Assembly (NCBI GenBank): GCA_943841495.1
Contig: CALSYL010000004.1
Span: 62,001-126,000 of the forward strand
Length of the DNA: 64,000 nt
Source of the DNA: an uncultured bacterium
GTDB lineage: Bacteria > Fidelibacterota > Marinisomatia > Marinisomatales > Marinisomataceae
Direction of reading: 5' to 3'
A model generated the notes under the pieces. The model saw only the letters and a list, made by a program, of their open reading frames with translations, was not told where the DNA came from and did no database searches. This document shows positions 10,935-19,244 of the stretch, piece by piece; position 1 is the stretch's first letter; every line of letters starts with the position of its first letter. Both the position numbers and the translations under genes were made by a program.

Positions 10935-10964
10935 GTTAATAATTGGTTAATAAAATGTTAATAA
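10935..10964 (+). repeat. three GTTAATAA repeats at 11-bp spacing
   Basis: GTTAATAA occurs at 10935-10942, 10946-10953 and 10957-10964, start to start exactly 11 bp, so about one helical turn apart. It lies 24 bp from the DnaA-box pair. The same octamer occurs at 17424-17431, two bases before the DnaA box ahead of dnaA. Could be an unwinding element or weak DnaA-ATP sites; this role is inference. Confidence 0.6.
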
Positions 10965-10988
10965 AATAGAGAAAATAAAAAATATAAT

Positions 10989-11010
10989 TTATCCACCTAT
11001 TTGTGGATAA
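10989..11010. promoter_or_regulatory. inverted pair of DnaA boxes
   Basis: TTATCCACC and TGTGGATAA face each other with a 4-base gap; the shared arms TTATCCAC/GTGGATAA make an 8-bp palindrome. Consensus DnaA box is TTATCCACA. The pair overlaps the stop codon of the frame-corrected surA gene. Confidence 0.6.
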
Positions 11011-11357
11011 GTAAGTGGATTTCTTTTTATATAAAATTTACTTTTAACTTCAGATATCCAACTGTTATACCAATCAGCCTTTTTTTTATTTAAGGCCATA
11101 TCTTTTAAGTCTAACCAGTTGTTTTCTAGGGTTGGAGGTCCGCCCATTTTAATTTCCTGTACCCATATTAAATGATAACCAAAACTAGTAAGGATAGGAT
11201 TACTTACTGTTTTTACATTAATATCTTTAATAGATTTTTTTTAATTCTGGAACTTGATAATATTCTAAATCAATCATTCCTAACAATCCGCCTCCAGGTC
11301 CACTAGTTTTGTCGTCTGAAAAATCTTGTGCAGCACTAAATTGTCAAAGAATATTCA
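10989..11357 (-). pseudogene. surA: SurA-like isomerase, C-terminal part in shifted frames
   Basis: Too broken to form a long frame, but conceptual translation recovers the rest of a second parvulin domain. One frame (about 11250-11340) reads FSAAQDFSDDKTSGPGGGLLG and continues to VPELKK; after a run of eight A (minus strand, about 11236-11243) the next frame reads KSIKDINVKTVSNPILTSFGYHLIWVQEI and runs to a TAA at 10989-10991. At least two shifts separate these pieces from the 11358-12302 frame. With them the protein would be about 437 residues, the normal SurA length with two parvulin domains. Sequencing error is more likely than decay because the sequence is otherwise well conserved. Confidence 0.7.
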
Positions 11358-12302
11358 TTATTTATTAATTATATTTGATTTTTCATTAATTAGATTTGCT
11401 TTTTCGTAAGTATTTTTTTTATCAGCCTCTGTAGTTTCATTTCTAATTAAAATATGCCTAGCTAAAACCTTTTCTCCAGATCTTTCTAAAACCTCTATTA
11501 AGTGATAACCATATTGGGTTTTTATAGGATCTGTTATTTTATTTTTTTCTACAGTGAATACAACTTTTTCAAATTCATCAACAAAAACCCCTCTTGAAAC
11601 ATATCCTAAATTTCCACCCTCATTTTTAGATCCTGGGTCAGTTGAATATTTTTTTGCAGCTTCACCAAAATCTAAACCATTAAGAATTTCTTTTTTAATG
11701 TTTAATGTTTTTTCAAAAGCCTTATTTTGAGATTCTTCAGACGGTTTTATTTCTAATAAAATATGATGAGTTTTATAAAGAGTTGGAAATGAAGGTATAC
11801 TGTCTTTATATGACATATAAAAATCTATAATATCACCTCTAGAAACACTTATTGATGAGGTAAGAGAAGAAGTATATTTTTCCGCCAACAACTTTCCCCT
11901 CATATCGTCCCTATATGATCTTTTAAAATCAGATAGTTTTTTACCCAAAGCCTTTTCCGCCTGTTCTTTTCCGCCTGTTTGAGAAATAATGTTTTCGATT
12001 TGTTGATTAAGAGCCTTATCTATATCTTTATCTAAAATTTCAACAGAGTCCTGTTCTGCCATTTCAATAATTAATAATTGTTCAACCATGCTTTCTCTAG
12101 AGTCTTCTAATAGTTTTTTATAAATGACAGGATTAGTATTTGGATTTAAATTTTGTTGTGCTGCAACAGCGTTTGCAGCTAAAACTACATCACTCATTAA
12201 AACTATTTTATTTTCAACTACAGAGGCAACCCTATCAAGCAGAACTTCTTCTTGAGAAAAAACAAAACCGGTAAACATTAATATGTATATAAAATTTTTC
12301 AT
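11358..12302 (-). CDS. surA: SurA-like periplasmic peptidyl-prolyl isomerase / chaperone (N-terminal part)
   Basis: Periplasmic chaperone for outer-membrane proteins. Signal peptide at residues 1-16 (FIYILMFTGFVFS), SurA N-domain to about 155, first parvulin domain about 160-270 (THHILLEIK ... GGNLGYVSRGVFVDEFEKVVF ... QYGYHLIEV), then the start of a second parvulin domain (ARHILIRNE) which is cut by a stop at 314. The remainder lies in other frames downstream (10989-11357). Its ATG overlaps the mnmG stop (ATGA), and a parS-type palindrome lies 5 bases upstream, where the ribosome site should be. It would serve the TonB receptor and PorV-type proteins encoded here. Confidence 0.85.
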   Translation of the reverse strand: MKNFIYILMFTGFVFSQEEVLLDRVASVVENKIVLMSDVVLAANAVAAQQNLNPNTNPVIYKKLLEDSRESMVEQLLIIEMAEQDSVEILDKDIDKALNQQIENIISQTGGKEQAEKALGKKLSDFKRSYRDDMRGKLLAEKYTSSLTSSISVSRGDIIDFYMSYKDSIPSFPTLYKTHHILLEIKPSEESQNKAFEKTLNIKKEILNGLDFGEAAKKYSTDPGSKNEGGNLGYVSRGVFVDEFEKVVFTVEKNKITDPIKTQYGYHLIEVLERSGEKVLARHILIRNETTEADKKNTYEKANLINEKSNIINK

Positions 12303-14185
12303 TTTTGTTTCACGTGAAACGGACGCCTTAAATATACTAATAAAATAGAAATATCTGATGGTCTAATACCATTAATTCTTTGAGCCTGTCCTACTGTTTG
12401 AGGTTTTATATTAATAAATTTCTCCCTGCTCTCATTAGAAATGCTTTTTATCTCATTATAATTAAAATTGTTTGGTATAATCATTTCTTCATAAACTTTT
12501 ATTTTATCTATTTCTTCCTGTTGTCTATTAATATAGCCGCTATATTTAATAAGTGTCTCGGCTTCAAATAATATTTCATCTTCCATAAAATTATTTAAAA
12601 GTTTAGAGCGTGTATTTTTAATTTTAAAGTCTTTAATTGTTAGGGGAGGACGTTTTAAAATATTTGAAATTTTTTGTGACTCTTTTATCTCATTTTCACC
12701 TAAAAAAGCAAGCCTTTCATTTATTTCAACTGGTTTTATACTTGTTTCATTTAATTTTTTAACCAATTGTTCCGTTTTTTCAATTTTATGTAAAAGAGTT
12801 TCAATAGTTTCATCATTTAACAAATTGTATTCTTTTGCATATTTTAATAGTCTTTGGTCTGCATTGGAAGATCTTAGTTGTAATCTATATTCTGCACGAG
12901 AAGTAAACATTCTATAGGGCTCGTTGGTATCTTTTAATATTAAATCGTCTATTAACACACCTATATATGCATCCTCTCTTTTTAAAACTAAAGGCTTTTC
13001 ATTTAAAACAAAACAGGATGCATTTATTCCTGCTATTATTCCTTGTGAAGAAGCTTCTTCATACCCGGATGTACCATTTATTTGTCCGGCTAAAAAAAGA
13101 CCATCAATAGCCTTACTTTCTAGGGTATTTTTAAGTTGAGAGGGGTGAAAAAAATCGTATTCTATTGCATATCCGGGCCGTATAAACTCAACTCTTTCTA
13201 AGCCACTAACAGTTTGTAAACATTTTAATTGTACATCTTCAGAGAGGCTTGTAGAAAAACCATTAACATATATTTGTTCAGACCTGGTCCATTCCGGTTC
13301 TAACTGTAAAAGGTGTGAAGGGTTTTGTTTAAACTTATATACCTTATCCTCAATAGAAGGACAATATCTTGGTCCTTTTGCCATGCTTTTACCAGAATAC
13401 ATCGCAGAAGAATGTAAGTTTTCTAAAATCATTTCATGGGTTTCTTTCTTTGTCCTAAAAGAAAAACACGGCTCGTCTTTAGGTTTAAAGTTTTTTGTTC
13501 TATAGGATAGGGGTTTTGGGTTTTTGTCTCCAAAATCTTCTTCTCCTGCCCCCCAATTAACAGAAGATTTTTTAATTCTTGGAGGCGTCCCTGTTTTTAA
13601 TCTTCCCGACGTTAAACCTATAGAGTTTAAAAACTCAGTGATTCCCTTAGATCTTTCTTCACCATATCTGCCGGCGTGTATTTGTTTTTTTCCTATATGT
13701 ATTAAGCCGTTTAAAAAAGTTCCACAGGTTAACACTACTGCATTACAGGAAATTTCATCTCCCCCTTTTAGCTTAACACCACAGACCCTATTTTTTTTAA
13801 TATTAAGACCAACAACCTCTCCTTCAAAAACGTCTAATCCGACCGCTTTAGCGTGTTGTTGTGCAATTTTTTCATAAAGCTTTTTATCAATCTGAGACCT
13901 TGGAGACCAAACAGAACGACCCTTTGACATGTTTAGCGTTTTGCTTTGTAGTGTTGACATGTCTGCAAAAAACCCCATAATGCCGCCCAAAACATCAACC
14001 TCTTTTACCATTTGCCCCTTAGCTAAACCGCCAATGGCTGGATTACAGGAGGTTCTTCCAACAGATTTTTTGTCCATGGAAACCAGCAAGGTTTTAACTC
14101 CTCTTTTATGTGATATTAGGGCAGCTTCTAGTCCAGCGTGACCCCCACCAACGACAACAACAGCATAGTTTGTTTTGCGTTTCAC
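12299..14185 (-). CDS. mnmG: tRNA uridine-5-carboxymethylaminomethyl modification enzyme MnmG (GidA)
   Basis: FAD enzyme that, with MnmE, adds the carboxymethylaminomethyl group at wobble U34 of tRNAs. 628 residues: FAD-binding VVVVGGGHAGLEAA at residues 9-22, SCNPAIGGLAKG with the conserved cysteine, a second conserved block GTFLNGLIHIGKK, and the C-terminal signature GQAQRINGIRPSDISILLVYLRR. The start codon is a GTG that lies inside a parS-type palindrome (14179-14192), and the C-terminal residues FHVK are encoded by a second copy of it (12307-12320). Follows mnmE directly, its partner in the enzyme complex. Confidence 0.97.
   Translation of the reverse strand: MKRKTNYAVVVVGGGHAGLEAALISHKRGVKTLLVSMDKKSVGRTSCNPAIGGLAKGQMVKEVDVLGGIMGFFADMSTLQSKTLNMSKGRSVWSPRSQIDKKLYEKIAQQHAKAVGLDVFEGEVVGLNIKKNRVCGVKLKGGDEISCNAVVLTCGTFLNGLIHIGKKQIHAGRYGEERSKGITEFLNSIGLTSGRLKTGTPPRIKKSSVNWGAGEEDFGDKNPKPLSYRTKNFKPKDEPCFSFRTKKETHEMILENLHSSAMYSGKSMAKGPRYCPSIEDKVYKFKQNPSHLLQLEPEWTRSEQIYVNGFSTSLSEDVQLKCLQTVSGLERVEFIRPGYAIEYDFFHPSQLKNTLESKAIDGLFLAGQINGTSGYEEASSQGIIAGINASCFVLNEKPLVLKREDAYIGVLIDDLILKDTNEPYRMFTSRAEYRLQLRSSNADQRLLKYAKEYNLLNDETIETLLHKIEKTEQLVKKLNETSIKPVEINERLAFLGENEIKESQKISNILKRPPLTIKDFKIKNTRSKLLNNFMEDEILFEAETLIKYSGYINRQQEEIDKIKVYEEMIIPNNFNYNEIKSISNESREKFINIKPQTVGQAQRINGIRPSDISILLVYLRRPFHVKQK
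12307..12320. promoter_or_regulatory. parS-type centromere site 1
   Basis: Perfect 14-bp palindrome GTTTCACGTGAAAC; with one flanking base each side it matches the bacterial parS consensus TGTTTCACGTGAAACA at 15 of 16 positions. parS is bound by ParB for chromosome segregation near the origin. It lies in the last codons of mnmG and 5 bases before the surA start. parA and parB are not in the window. Confidence 0.85.
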
Positions 14186-14192
14186 GTGAAAC
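14179..14192. promoter_or_regulatory. parS-type centromere site 2
   Basis: Second identical palindrome GTTTCACGTGAAAC, 1872 bp from the first. It spans the junction of mnmE and mnmG: its first minus-strand base is the last base of the mnmE stop codon and its central GTG is the mnmG start codon. Confidence 0.85.
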
Positions 14193-15478
14193 TATTTCCC
14201 AACACAAAAAGAAGAGAAGACACTTTCTAAAATATCATCCCTGGATGTTTTATTTGTTATTTTATCTAACTCCATAATACAACAGTTTAAATCTTCAACA
14301 ACAAGCTCAAGAGAATCGCCGTTTTTAAGTAGGACCGACGCCATTTTTAGGTGTTCTGATGCTGCCAACACAGACCTTGATTGTCTTTTTGATGTTAATA
14401 AAACTTCACCTAAAGAAAAATCTCCAACAAGCCTTTTATAAATTAGGTCTTTTAGTTTACTAATATTTTTGTTTTCCTTGGCAGAAATATGAATATCATA
14501 ATTGTCGGTCGTTGTGTTTATGTCAGATTTATTAAAAACATAAAGGTGTTTAGATAGGGGTTTTTGTGGTTTTTGGTTAAACATTATAACAAGGTCAGCG
14601 CTCGAAATCTCTTCCTTTGATTTTAATATACCCTGTTTTTCTGCTTCGCTTTGACCACCCCTAATTCCAGCAGTGTCCTTTAGTATAATCGGAAGCTGTT
14701 TAATTAAAAAGTTTTTTTCAACAACATCTCTTGTTGTACCTTCTTCTTTTGTAACAATAGAATGTTTTTTATTAATTAGCGCGTTAAAGAGGGTAGATTT
14801 GCCCGCATTGGGCGGACCCGCCAAGACAATAGACGCACCCTCTTGAAAAAACTGAGACTCTTTAAAGCTTTCTGTCAGCGACTCCAGCACAACAATCTGA
14901 GCTTTGACCTCCTCAAGGGTGGTGTTTATAATGTTAGGCTGTAGATCCTCTTCCGAAATATCTAGGTTAAACTCAAGGTTGGCAACACAGCTTATAATTG
15001 ATTTTTTAATTTTAATAACTGAACCAGAAAGAGCCCCTTTTAGATTTTTAATTCCAGACCGAACGCCGGCCAAAGACTTTGCGTGTATAATTGAAGACAC
15101 AGACTCTGCTTCAGATAAATCCATTTTACCATTTAAAAATGCTTTTTTTGTGAACTCTCCGGGCTCAGCAATTTCTGCGCCGGCCTCAATACAAAGGTCA
15201 ATAATTTTAGATACAATTATTGGGTTTCCGTGGCAAGAAATTTCAACAAGATCCTCTCCTGTATAAGAATTAGGAGATAAGTATTGAGTAATAACAGCTT
15301 GATCAAAAACGCGGCGCTTTTTATCTACAAGCTCAACAAGGGAGGGAGAAAGGTGTGTTTTTTTTAAAGACCCGCCACCAACAAAAGTCTTTACAATCCC
15401 AAGAGCACTTTTTCCAGAAAGCCTTACAACTGCAATACCGCTTCTTCCTGGAGGAGTTGAACAAGCTACAATAGCCAT
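14192..15478 (-). CDS. mnmE: tRNA modification GTPase MnmE (TrmE)
   Basis: GTPase partner of MnmG in wobble-uridine modification. 428 residues: N-terminal formyl-THF-binding domain (STPPGRSGIAVVRLSG), helical domain, and an inserted G domain with GPPNAGKST, the TTRDVVE switch, DTAGIR and NKSD. The C-terminal SSFCVGK has the essential cysteine of the family's C-[IVL]-G-K ending. ATG is immediately after the yidC stop, and the stop abuts mnmG, giving the common rpmH-yidC-mnmE-mnmG order. Confidence 0.97.
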   Translation of the reverse strand: MAIVACSTPPGRSGIAVVRLSGKSALGIVKTFVGGGSLKKTHLSPSLVELVDKKRRVFDQAVITQYLSPNSYTGEDLVEISCHGNPIIVSKIIDLCIEAGAEIAEPGEFTKKAFLNGKMDLSEAESVSSIIHAKSLAGVRSGIKNLKGALSGSVIKIKKSIISCVANLEFNLDISEEDLQPNIINTTLEEVKAQIVVLESLTESFKESQFFQEGASIVLAGPPNAGKSTLFNALINKKHSIVTKEEGTTRDVVEKNFLIKQLPIILKDTAGIRGGQSEAEKQGILKSKEEISSADLVIMFNQKPQKPLSKHLYVFNKSDINTTTDNYDIHISAKENKNISKLKDLIYKRLVGDFSLGEVLLTSKRQSRSVLAASEHLKMASVLLKNGDSLELVVEDLNCCIMELDKITNKTSRDDILESVFSSFCVGK

Positions 15479-17149
15479 TTATTTTTTTAAGGTTGAAGTT
15501 TTTTCGTTGTTTATAATTCTTTGTTGCAGAATTTGCATAACGTTAAAACATAAATAGTAAAGGTTTAAACCTGAAGGAAACGAATAAAACAAAAAGAACA
15601 TCATACCGGGAAACATATATTTCATCATTTGCTGTGTTGCTTCTTGGGCAGGGTCTCCGCCAGCGGGTTGACTGGCCGAGCTAAGCTTCATCGTATAAAA
15701 CATTGATGCTGCCATTAAAAAAGGTAAAACGTTTAAAGGTATCCCAGCTACAAACAAAAGCGTGTCAGCAGAAGAAAGGTCACTTATCCACAAAAAGAAA
15801 GACTCCCCACGAAACTCTATTGTGTTTCTAAAAACCATAAAAACAGACATAAGGACGGGCATTTGAATTAAAAGAGGTAAACAGCCAGCTAGGGGGTTTA
15901 TTTTGTTTTCTTGAAAGAGGGAGGCAATTTTTTGTTGTTGTAGCGTTGGATTGTTTTTGTATTTTAGCTTTATTTTATTTAGTTCTGGCGAAATTTCCTG
16001 CATCTTTTTAGAAGATCTTAACTGTTTTGCCATTAAGGGATATGTTATAAGCTTAATTAAAACAGCAAAAAGAACAACCACCACACCATAGTTTGGTATA
16101 AAACTATATAACAACATCATTGTGCTATAAACCAACCACGAAACAGAAGAAAGCCACTGCCAACCAAGAATTTTATCTTCAAGGCCGACATTAAGATCCG
16201 AAACCTTCCCATAGTCTAAGGGGCCAAGAAACAACGTATTTTTGTCAAAGTTTATGTCTTGAGAAACAGAGATATCTACAGCAGCTCTTTCAACAGAGGG
16301 ATATTTTGTAATTTCTACAACATCTGTTTTTTGAGGCACAAAAAACACACCAAAATATTTTGTTCTATAACCCACAAAGTCTGACTGACCAACAAATTTT
16401 TTGGATTCCCTTTCAATGTTGCTTGTGTCAGATGAGCCAAAAAACCCAGCTGAACCAACACGAAAAGACTCAATGTTTCCAGCTTGTCCAACCAGTCCCT
16501 CCATAAACATTGCATCTTGTTTTCCCTCCGACTCTGGCAGTCCGCCATACCAGGAAAGGCTATATTTACCATCTAAAGACTCAGTCTTAATGTTGCGCAA
16601 ATCAACCTCAACGCCAACATTATATGAATTAAAGTTTATGGTTATGTTTTTAGTAACCCTTTTGCCGTTGTAAAGAGTATAATATGACAGGGTTGAAGAA
16701 GGGTTGTTTTTGTTTAGCTCTGTTGAGGAGCCAGAAGATAAAATCCAATTATTGTCTAAAACAACAACAGAGCCACTCTGATCAATAAAACTAACAGACA
16801 AGTTTTTTGGATTGTTGACGTCAATAAGATTTAAAGAGCTTTCACCTTCTTTAAGGTGGTCTTTAAGCTCATAAGAAACAAAAGAGCCTCCACCGGTATT
16901 GCTAATTTTTGTAACAAAGAGACCAGCATCAATTTCAACTATGCTTGTAGCAATCTCACCCAACGTTTCGTTTTTGGCCTCTAGTTGTGAAGCACCTTTT
17001 TGTTCAGCATATTTCTCAACAAGATCCTGTTTAGGAACAATAAGCTCTTCTTGGGTTTTTTCTGAGGGAGAAACAAGCTCTAAATAGCTGGGCCACAACA
17101 ATAAAATTGCACCGATTAAAATAAAACCAGTGAGTGTTTTGCGATCCAT
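15479..17149 (-). CDS. yidC: membrane protein insertase YidC
   Basis: Inserts inner-membrane proteins with or without SecYEG. 556 residues: N-terminal transmembrane anchor (TGFILIGAILLLW), large periplasmic domain of about 60-330 typical of Gram-negative YidC, then the conserved insertase core of five helices (about 345-550) with MAKQLRSSKKMQEISPEL and NPLAGCLPLLIQMPV. Presence of the periplasmic domain supports a two-membrane cell. Starts one base after the rpmH stop; the rnpA and yidD genes that usually lie between are absent. Confidence 0.97.
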   Translation of the reverse strand: MDRKTLTGFILIGAILLLWPSYLELVSPSEKTQEELIVPKQDLVEKYAEQKGASQLEAKNETLGEIATSIVEIDAGLFVTKISNTGGGSFVSYELKDHLKEGESSLNLIDVNNPKNLSVSFIDQSGSVVVLDNNWILSSGSSTELNKNNPSSTLSYYTLYNGKRVTKNITINFNSYNVGVEVDLRNIKTESLDGKYSLSWYGGLPESEGKQDAMFMEGLVGQAGNIESFRVGSAGFFGSSDTSNIERESKKFVGQSDFVGYRTKYFGVFFVPQKTDVVEITKYPSVERAAVDISVSQDINFDKNTLFLGPLDYGKVSDLNVGLEDKILGWQWLSSVSWLVYSTMMLLYSFIPNYGVVVVLFAVLIKLITYPLMAKQLRSSKKMQEISPELNKIKLKYKNNPTLQQQKIASLFQENKINPLAGCLPLLIQMPVLMSVFMVFRNTIEFRGESFFLWISDLSSADTLLFVAGIPLNVLPFLMAASMFYTMKLSSASQPAGGDPAQEATQQMMKYMFPGMMFFLFYSFPSGLNLYYLCFNVMQILQQRIINNEKTSTLKK

Positions 17150-17150
17150 T

Positions 17151-17291
17151 TTAAGAGGATACAGTAAGGCTTTTACGACCTTTTTTCATACGAGAAGACA
17201 AAACTTTTTTGCCCCCAACGGTCGACTTTCTTTTCATAAAACCGTGCTTGTTTTTTCTTTTTCTGTTGCTTGGCTGGTATGTTCTTTTCAT
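17151..17291 (-). CDS. rpmH: 50S ribosomal protein L34
   Basis: 46-residue basic protein of the large ribosomal subunit: [18 protein letters not shown], then RKGRKSL-type ending ([11 protein letters not shown]). A longer in-frame reading from 17363 exists, but the family always begins with MKRT, so the ATG at 17289-17291 is the start. First gene of the minus-strand run to surA, divergent from dnaA. Confidence 0.96.
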   Translation of the reverse strand: MKRTYQPSNRKRKNKHGFMKRKSTVGGKKVLSSRMKKGRKSLTVSS

Positions 17292-17423
17292 AATTATATA
17301 TTTGTCGAAATATAGTCCAATTAAACTATTTGTAAAACAAATAAAACAAAGATTAAAAGACAAAAAAGGCTATGCTTCAAACTAAAAAGAGCGTAAAGTT
17401 ATAAAATATAGATAAAAAAAAAT

Positions 17424-17445
17424 GTTAATAAGATGTGGATAACTA
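17424..17445 (+). promoter_or_regulatory. DnaA box next to the dnaA start codon, with GTTAATAA motif
   Basis: TGTGGATAA (17434-17442), a perfect DnaA box on the complementary strand, ends three bases before the dnaA ATG, and the octamer GTTAATAA (17424-17431) that is repeated in the candidate origin is just upstream. No Shine-Dalgarno sequence is visible here, so DnaA bound at this site would cover the translation start region. Autoregulation is inference from known dnaA genes. Confidence 0.6.
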
Positions 17446-18786
17446 ATGGACTATAAAAATTTTTGGTTAATTGTAGCAGAAGATTTAAAAAAAACACTAC
17501 CAGACCACGCATATGAGGCCTGGATTGAAACCCTCTCACCTGTTGGGGTAACGAACGATATATTTATTTTAGAGGCACCAAACCAGTTCGCATACGACTG
17601 GATTATAAATAACTATCAAGATATAATACTTTCTTCTCTTAAGGAGCAGGACGAAAAACTACAATTAAAAATTTCAATTGCACCACAGTCAGAGCAAAGC
17701 ATTTCAGCCACAGACCTTGACTCTCAAGAGCCTACAAAGCAAAGCAATCCGGGCAGAAGAAACAATATAAACCCAAATAACATCTTTCAATCTTTTATAG
17801 AGGGCCCAAATAATATTTTTGCAAAAAATGCTGCACACAGAGTGGCAACTACCCCAGGAAGCGCAGACTTTAACCCGCTTATTATTTATGGGGGCGTTGG
17901 GCTAGGCAAAACACACCTTTTGCACTCTATTGCAAACGAGCTAATAGCGGGAAAAAAACAACTTAATGTTGTTTTGGCATCATCTGAAAAGTTTACAAAC
18001 GACTTTATCGCAAGCATTCAGGAAAACAGATCTCTTGACTTTTCTAAGGTTTATAGAAAGGCAGACGTTTTGTTAATCGATGACATACAATTTTTTCAAG
18101 GAAAAGAGCAAACACAAGAACAGTTTTTCCACACCTTTAATGATTTATATACGGCGGGAAAGCAAATTGTAATGACAGCCGATAGATATCCGGGAGAAAT
18201 GGTTGGTTTGCAAGACAGGCTTTTATCAAGATTTGAGTCCGGCCTTCACGCAGACATACAGCCACCAGACTTTGAAACAAGGGTTGCAATACTCTCTACT
18301 AAGGCCAAGCAAAATAATATGGAAATTGGAGGAGAGCACCTCGAAAAAATTGCTTCACACGTGAGAACCAATATAAGAGACCTAGAAAGTTGTATAACAA
18401 AAATATTTGCGCACGCAACCCTTTCTGGAGACAGAATAAATGAGGCCCTGGTTGAGTCAATTATAAGAGAGAGGTTGGGAGATCAAGGGTATGGCCAGGC
18501 AAACATGCAAGATGTTGTGAGTGGGGTTTGTAGTATATTTTCCGTTTCGCAAGAAGAAATAGTGGGACAGTCTAGAAGAAAAAATATTGCACAGGCGAGA
18601 CAGGTTGCAGCATATTTAGCAAGAGAGGTTTTAGACATGCCGTTGAGCGCAATAGGCGTTCACCTGGGAGGAAGAGACCATACAACAATAATGCACGCAC
18701 ACAAAAAGGTTGCGGAACTATTAAAAAAAGACAATAAATTTAAAAGAAGAGTTGATATAATTTATAATGAACTAAACCTTAACTAA
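17446..18786 (+). CDS. dnaA: chromosomal replication initiator protein DnaA
   Basis: AAA+ initiator that binds DnaA boxes and opens the origin. 446 residues: domain I at 1-80, a low-complexity linker rich in S, Q and N, Walker A GGVGLGKTH at 149-157, Walker B VLLIDDIQFF, sensor region ending SRFESGLHADIQPP, and the DNA-binding signature GGRDHTTIMHAHKKV near the C-terminus. Divergent from rpmH; ssb follows 10 bases downstream. The neighbouring GTTAATAA and DnaA box suggest autoregulation. Confidence 0.98.
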   Translation: MDYKNFWLIVAEDLKKTLPDHAYEAWIETLSPVGVTNDIFILEAPNQFAYDWIINNYQDIILSSLKEQDEKLQLKISIAPQSEQSISATDLDSQEPTKQSNPGRRNNINPNNIFQSFIEGPNNIFAKNAAHRVATTPGSADFNPLIIYGGVGLGKTHLLHSIANELIAGKKQLNVVLASSEKFTNDFIASIQENRSLDFSKVYRKADVLLIDDIQFFQGKEQTQEQFFHTFNDLYTAGKQIVMTADRYPGEMVGLQDRLLSRFESGLHADIQPPDFETRVAILSTKAKQNNMEIGGEHLEKIASHVRTNIRDLESCITKIFAHATLSGDRINEALVESIIRERLGDQGYGQANMQDVVSGVCSIFSVSQEEIVGQSRRKNIAQARQVAAYLAREVLDMPLSAIGVHLGGRDHTTIMHAHKKVAELLKKDNKFKRRVDIIYNELNLN

Positions 18787-18796
18787 AGGAAACAAG

Positions 18797-19240
18797 ATGG
18801 CAAAAGGAACAGTAAATAAAGTAACGTTAATAGGAAGGTTGGGACAAGACCCGGAAATAAGATTTACCGGCGAAGGAAATGCGGTGGCATCCTTTAGCGT
18901 TGCAACAAACGAATCCTGGAAAAGCAAGGACGGAAACATACAAGAAAGAACCGAATGGACAAAGGTCACTGTTTTTGGAGCAACAGCAGAAAAATATGTA
19001 CAACCATATGTTAAAAAGGGAACCCTTGTTTATGTTGAGGGCTCTTTAAAAACCGACAAGTGGCAAGACAAAGACGGAAACGATAAATATTCTACTGGTG
19101 TGGTGGCAAACAACTATGGCGGAATTCAAATTTTAGGAGGAGGAGAGTCAAGCACGGATTCGTCTCCATCAATGAACCAAGAAAGACCACAAAAAGAAAA
19201 CCTAGATCAAACAGTTGAAGACGACGATCTTCCTTTTTAG
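18797..19240 (+). CDS. ssb: single-stranded DNA-binding protein
   Basis: Binds and protects single-stranded DNA in replication and repair. 147 residues: OB fold at 1-108 (NKVTLIGRLGQDPEIRFT ... VASFSVATNESW ... GTLVYVEGSLKTDKW), a flexible linker, and the acidic C-terminal tip DDDLPF that recruits partner proteins. AAAGGAA precedes the ATG. Probably co-transcribed with dnaA. Confidence 0.97.
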   Translation: MAKGTVNKVTLIGRLGQDPEIRFTGEGNAVASFSVATNESWKSKDGNIQERTEWTKVTVFGATAEKYVQPYVKKGTLVYVEGSLKTDKWQDKDGNDKYSTGVVANNYGGIQILGGGESSTDSSPSMNQERPQKENLDQTVEDDDLPF

Positions 19241-19244
19241 ATAA

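Larger units (their letters stand above)
10755..11010. other. candidate replication origin / DnaA-binding region
   Basis: Extremely AT-rich stretch upstream of dnaN, with no gene up to 10988. It holds an inverted pair of DnaA boxes, TTATCCACC (10989-10997) and TGTGGATAA (11002-11010, reverse complement TTATCCACA), a further box TGTGGAAAA (10868-10876, reverse complement TTTTCCACA), and GTTAATAA three times at 10935, 10946 and 10957. Neighbouring dnaN, gyrB, mnmG and mnmE and two parS-type sites within 3.3 kb fit an origin. The alternative position is the rpmH-dnaA gap (17292-17445), which has one box only but would put all genes to the left on the leading strand. GC-skew over the whole chromosome would decide. 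Confidence 0.5.

Noticed and set aside
16315-16572. Minus-strand 85-codon frame in the yidC region
   Set aside because: Overlaps the conserved yidC frame on the same strand and has no ribosome site.
18355-18370. CACGTG near 18358 as a third parS
   Set aside because: Flanks do not match; reads TTCACACGTGAGAA and not GTTTCACGTGAAAC.
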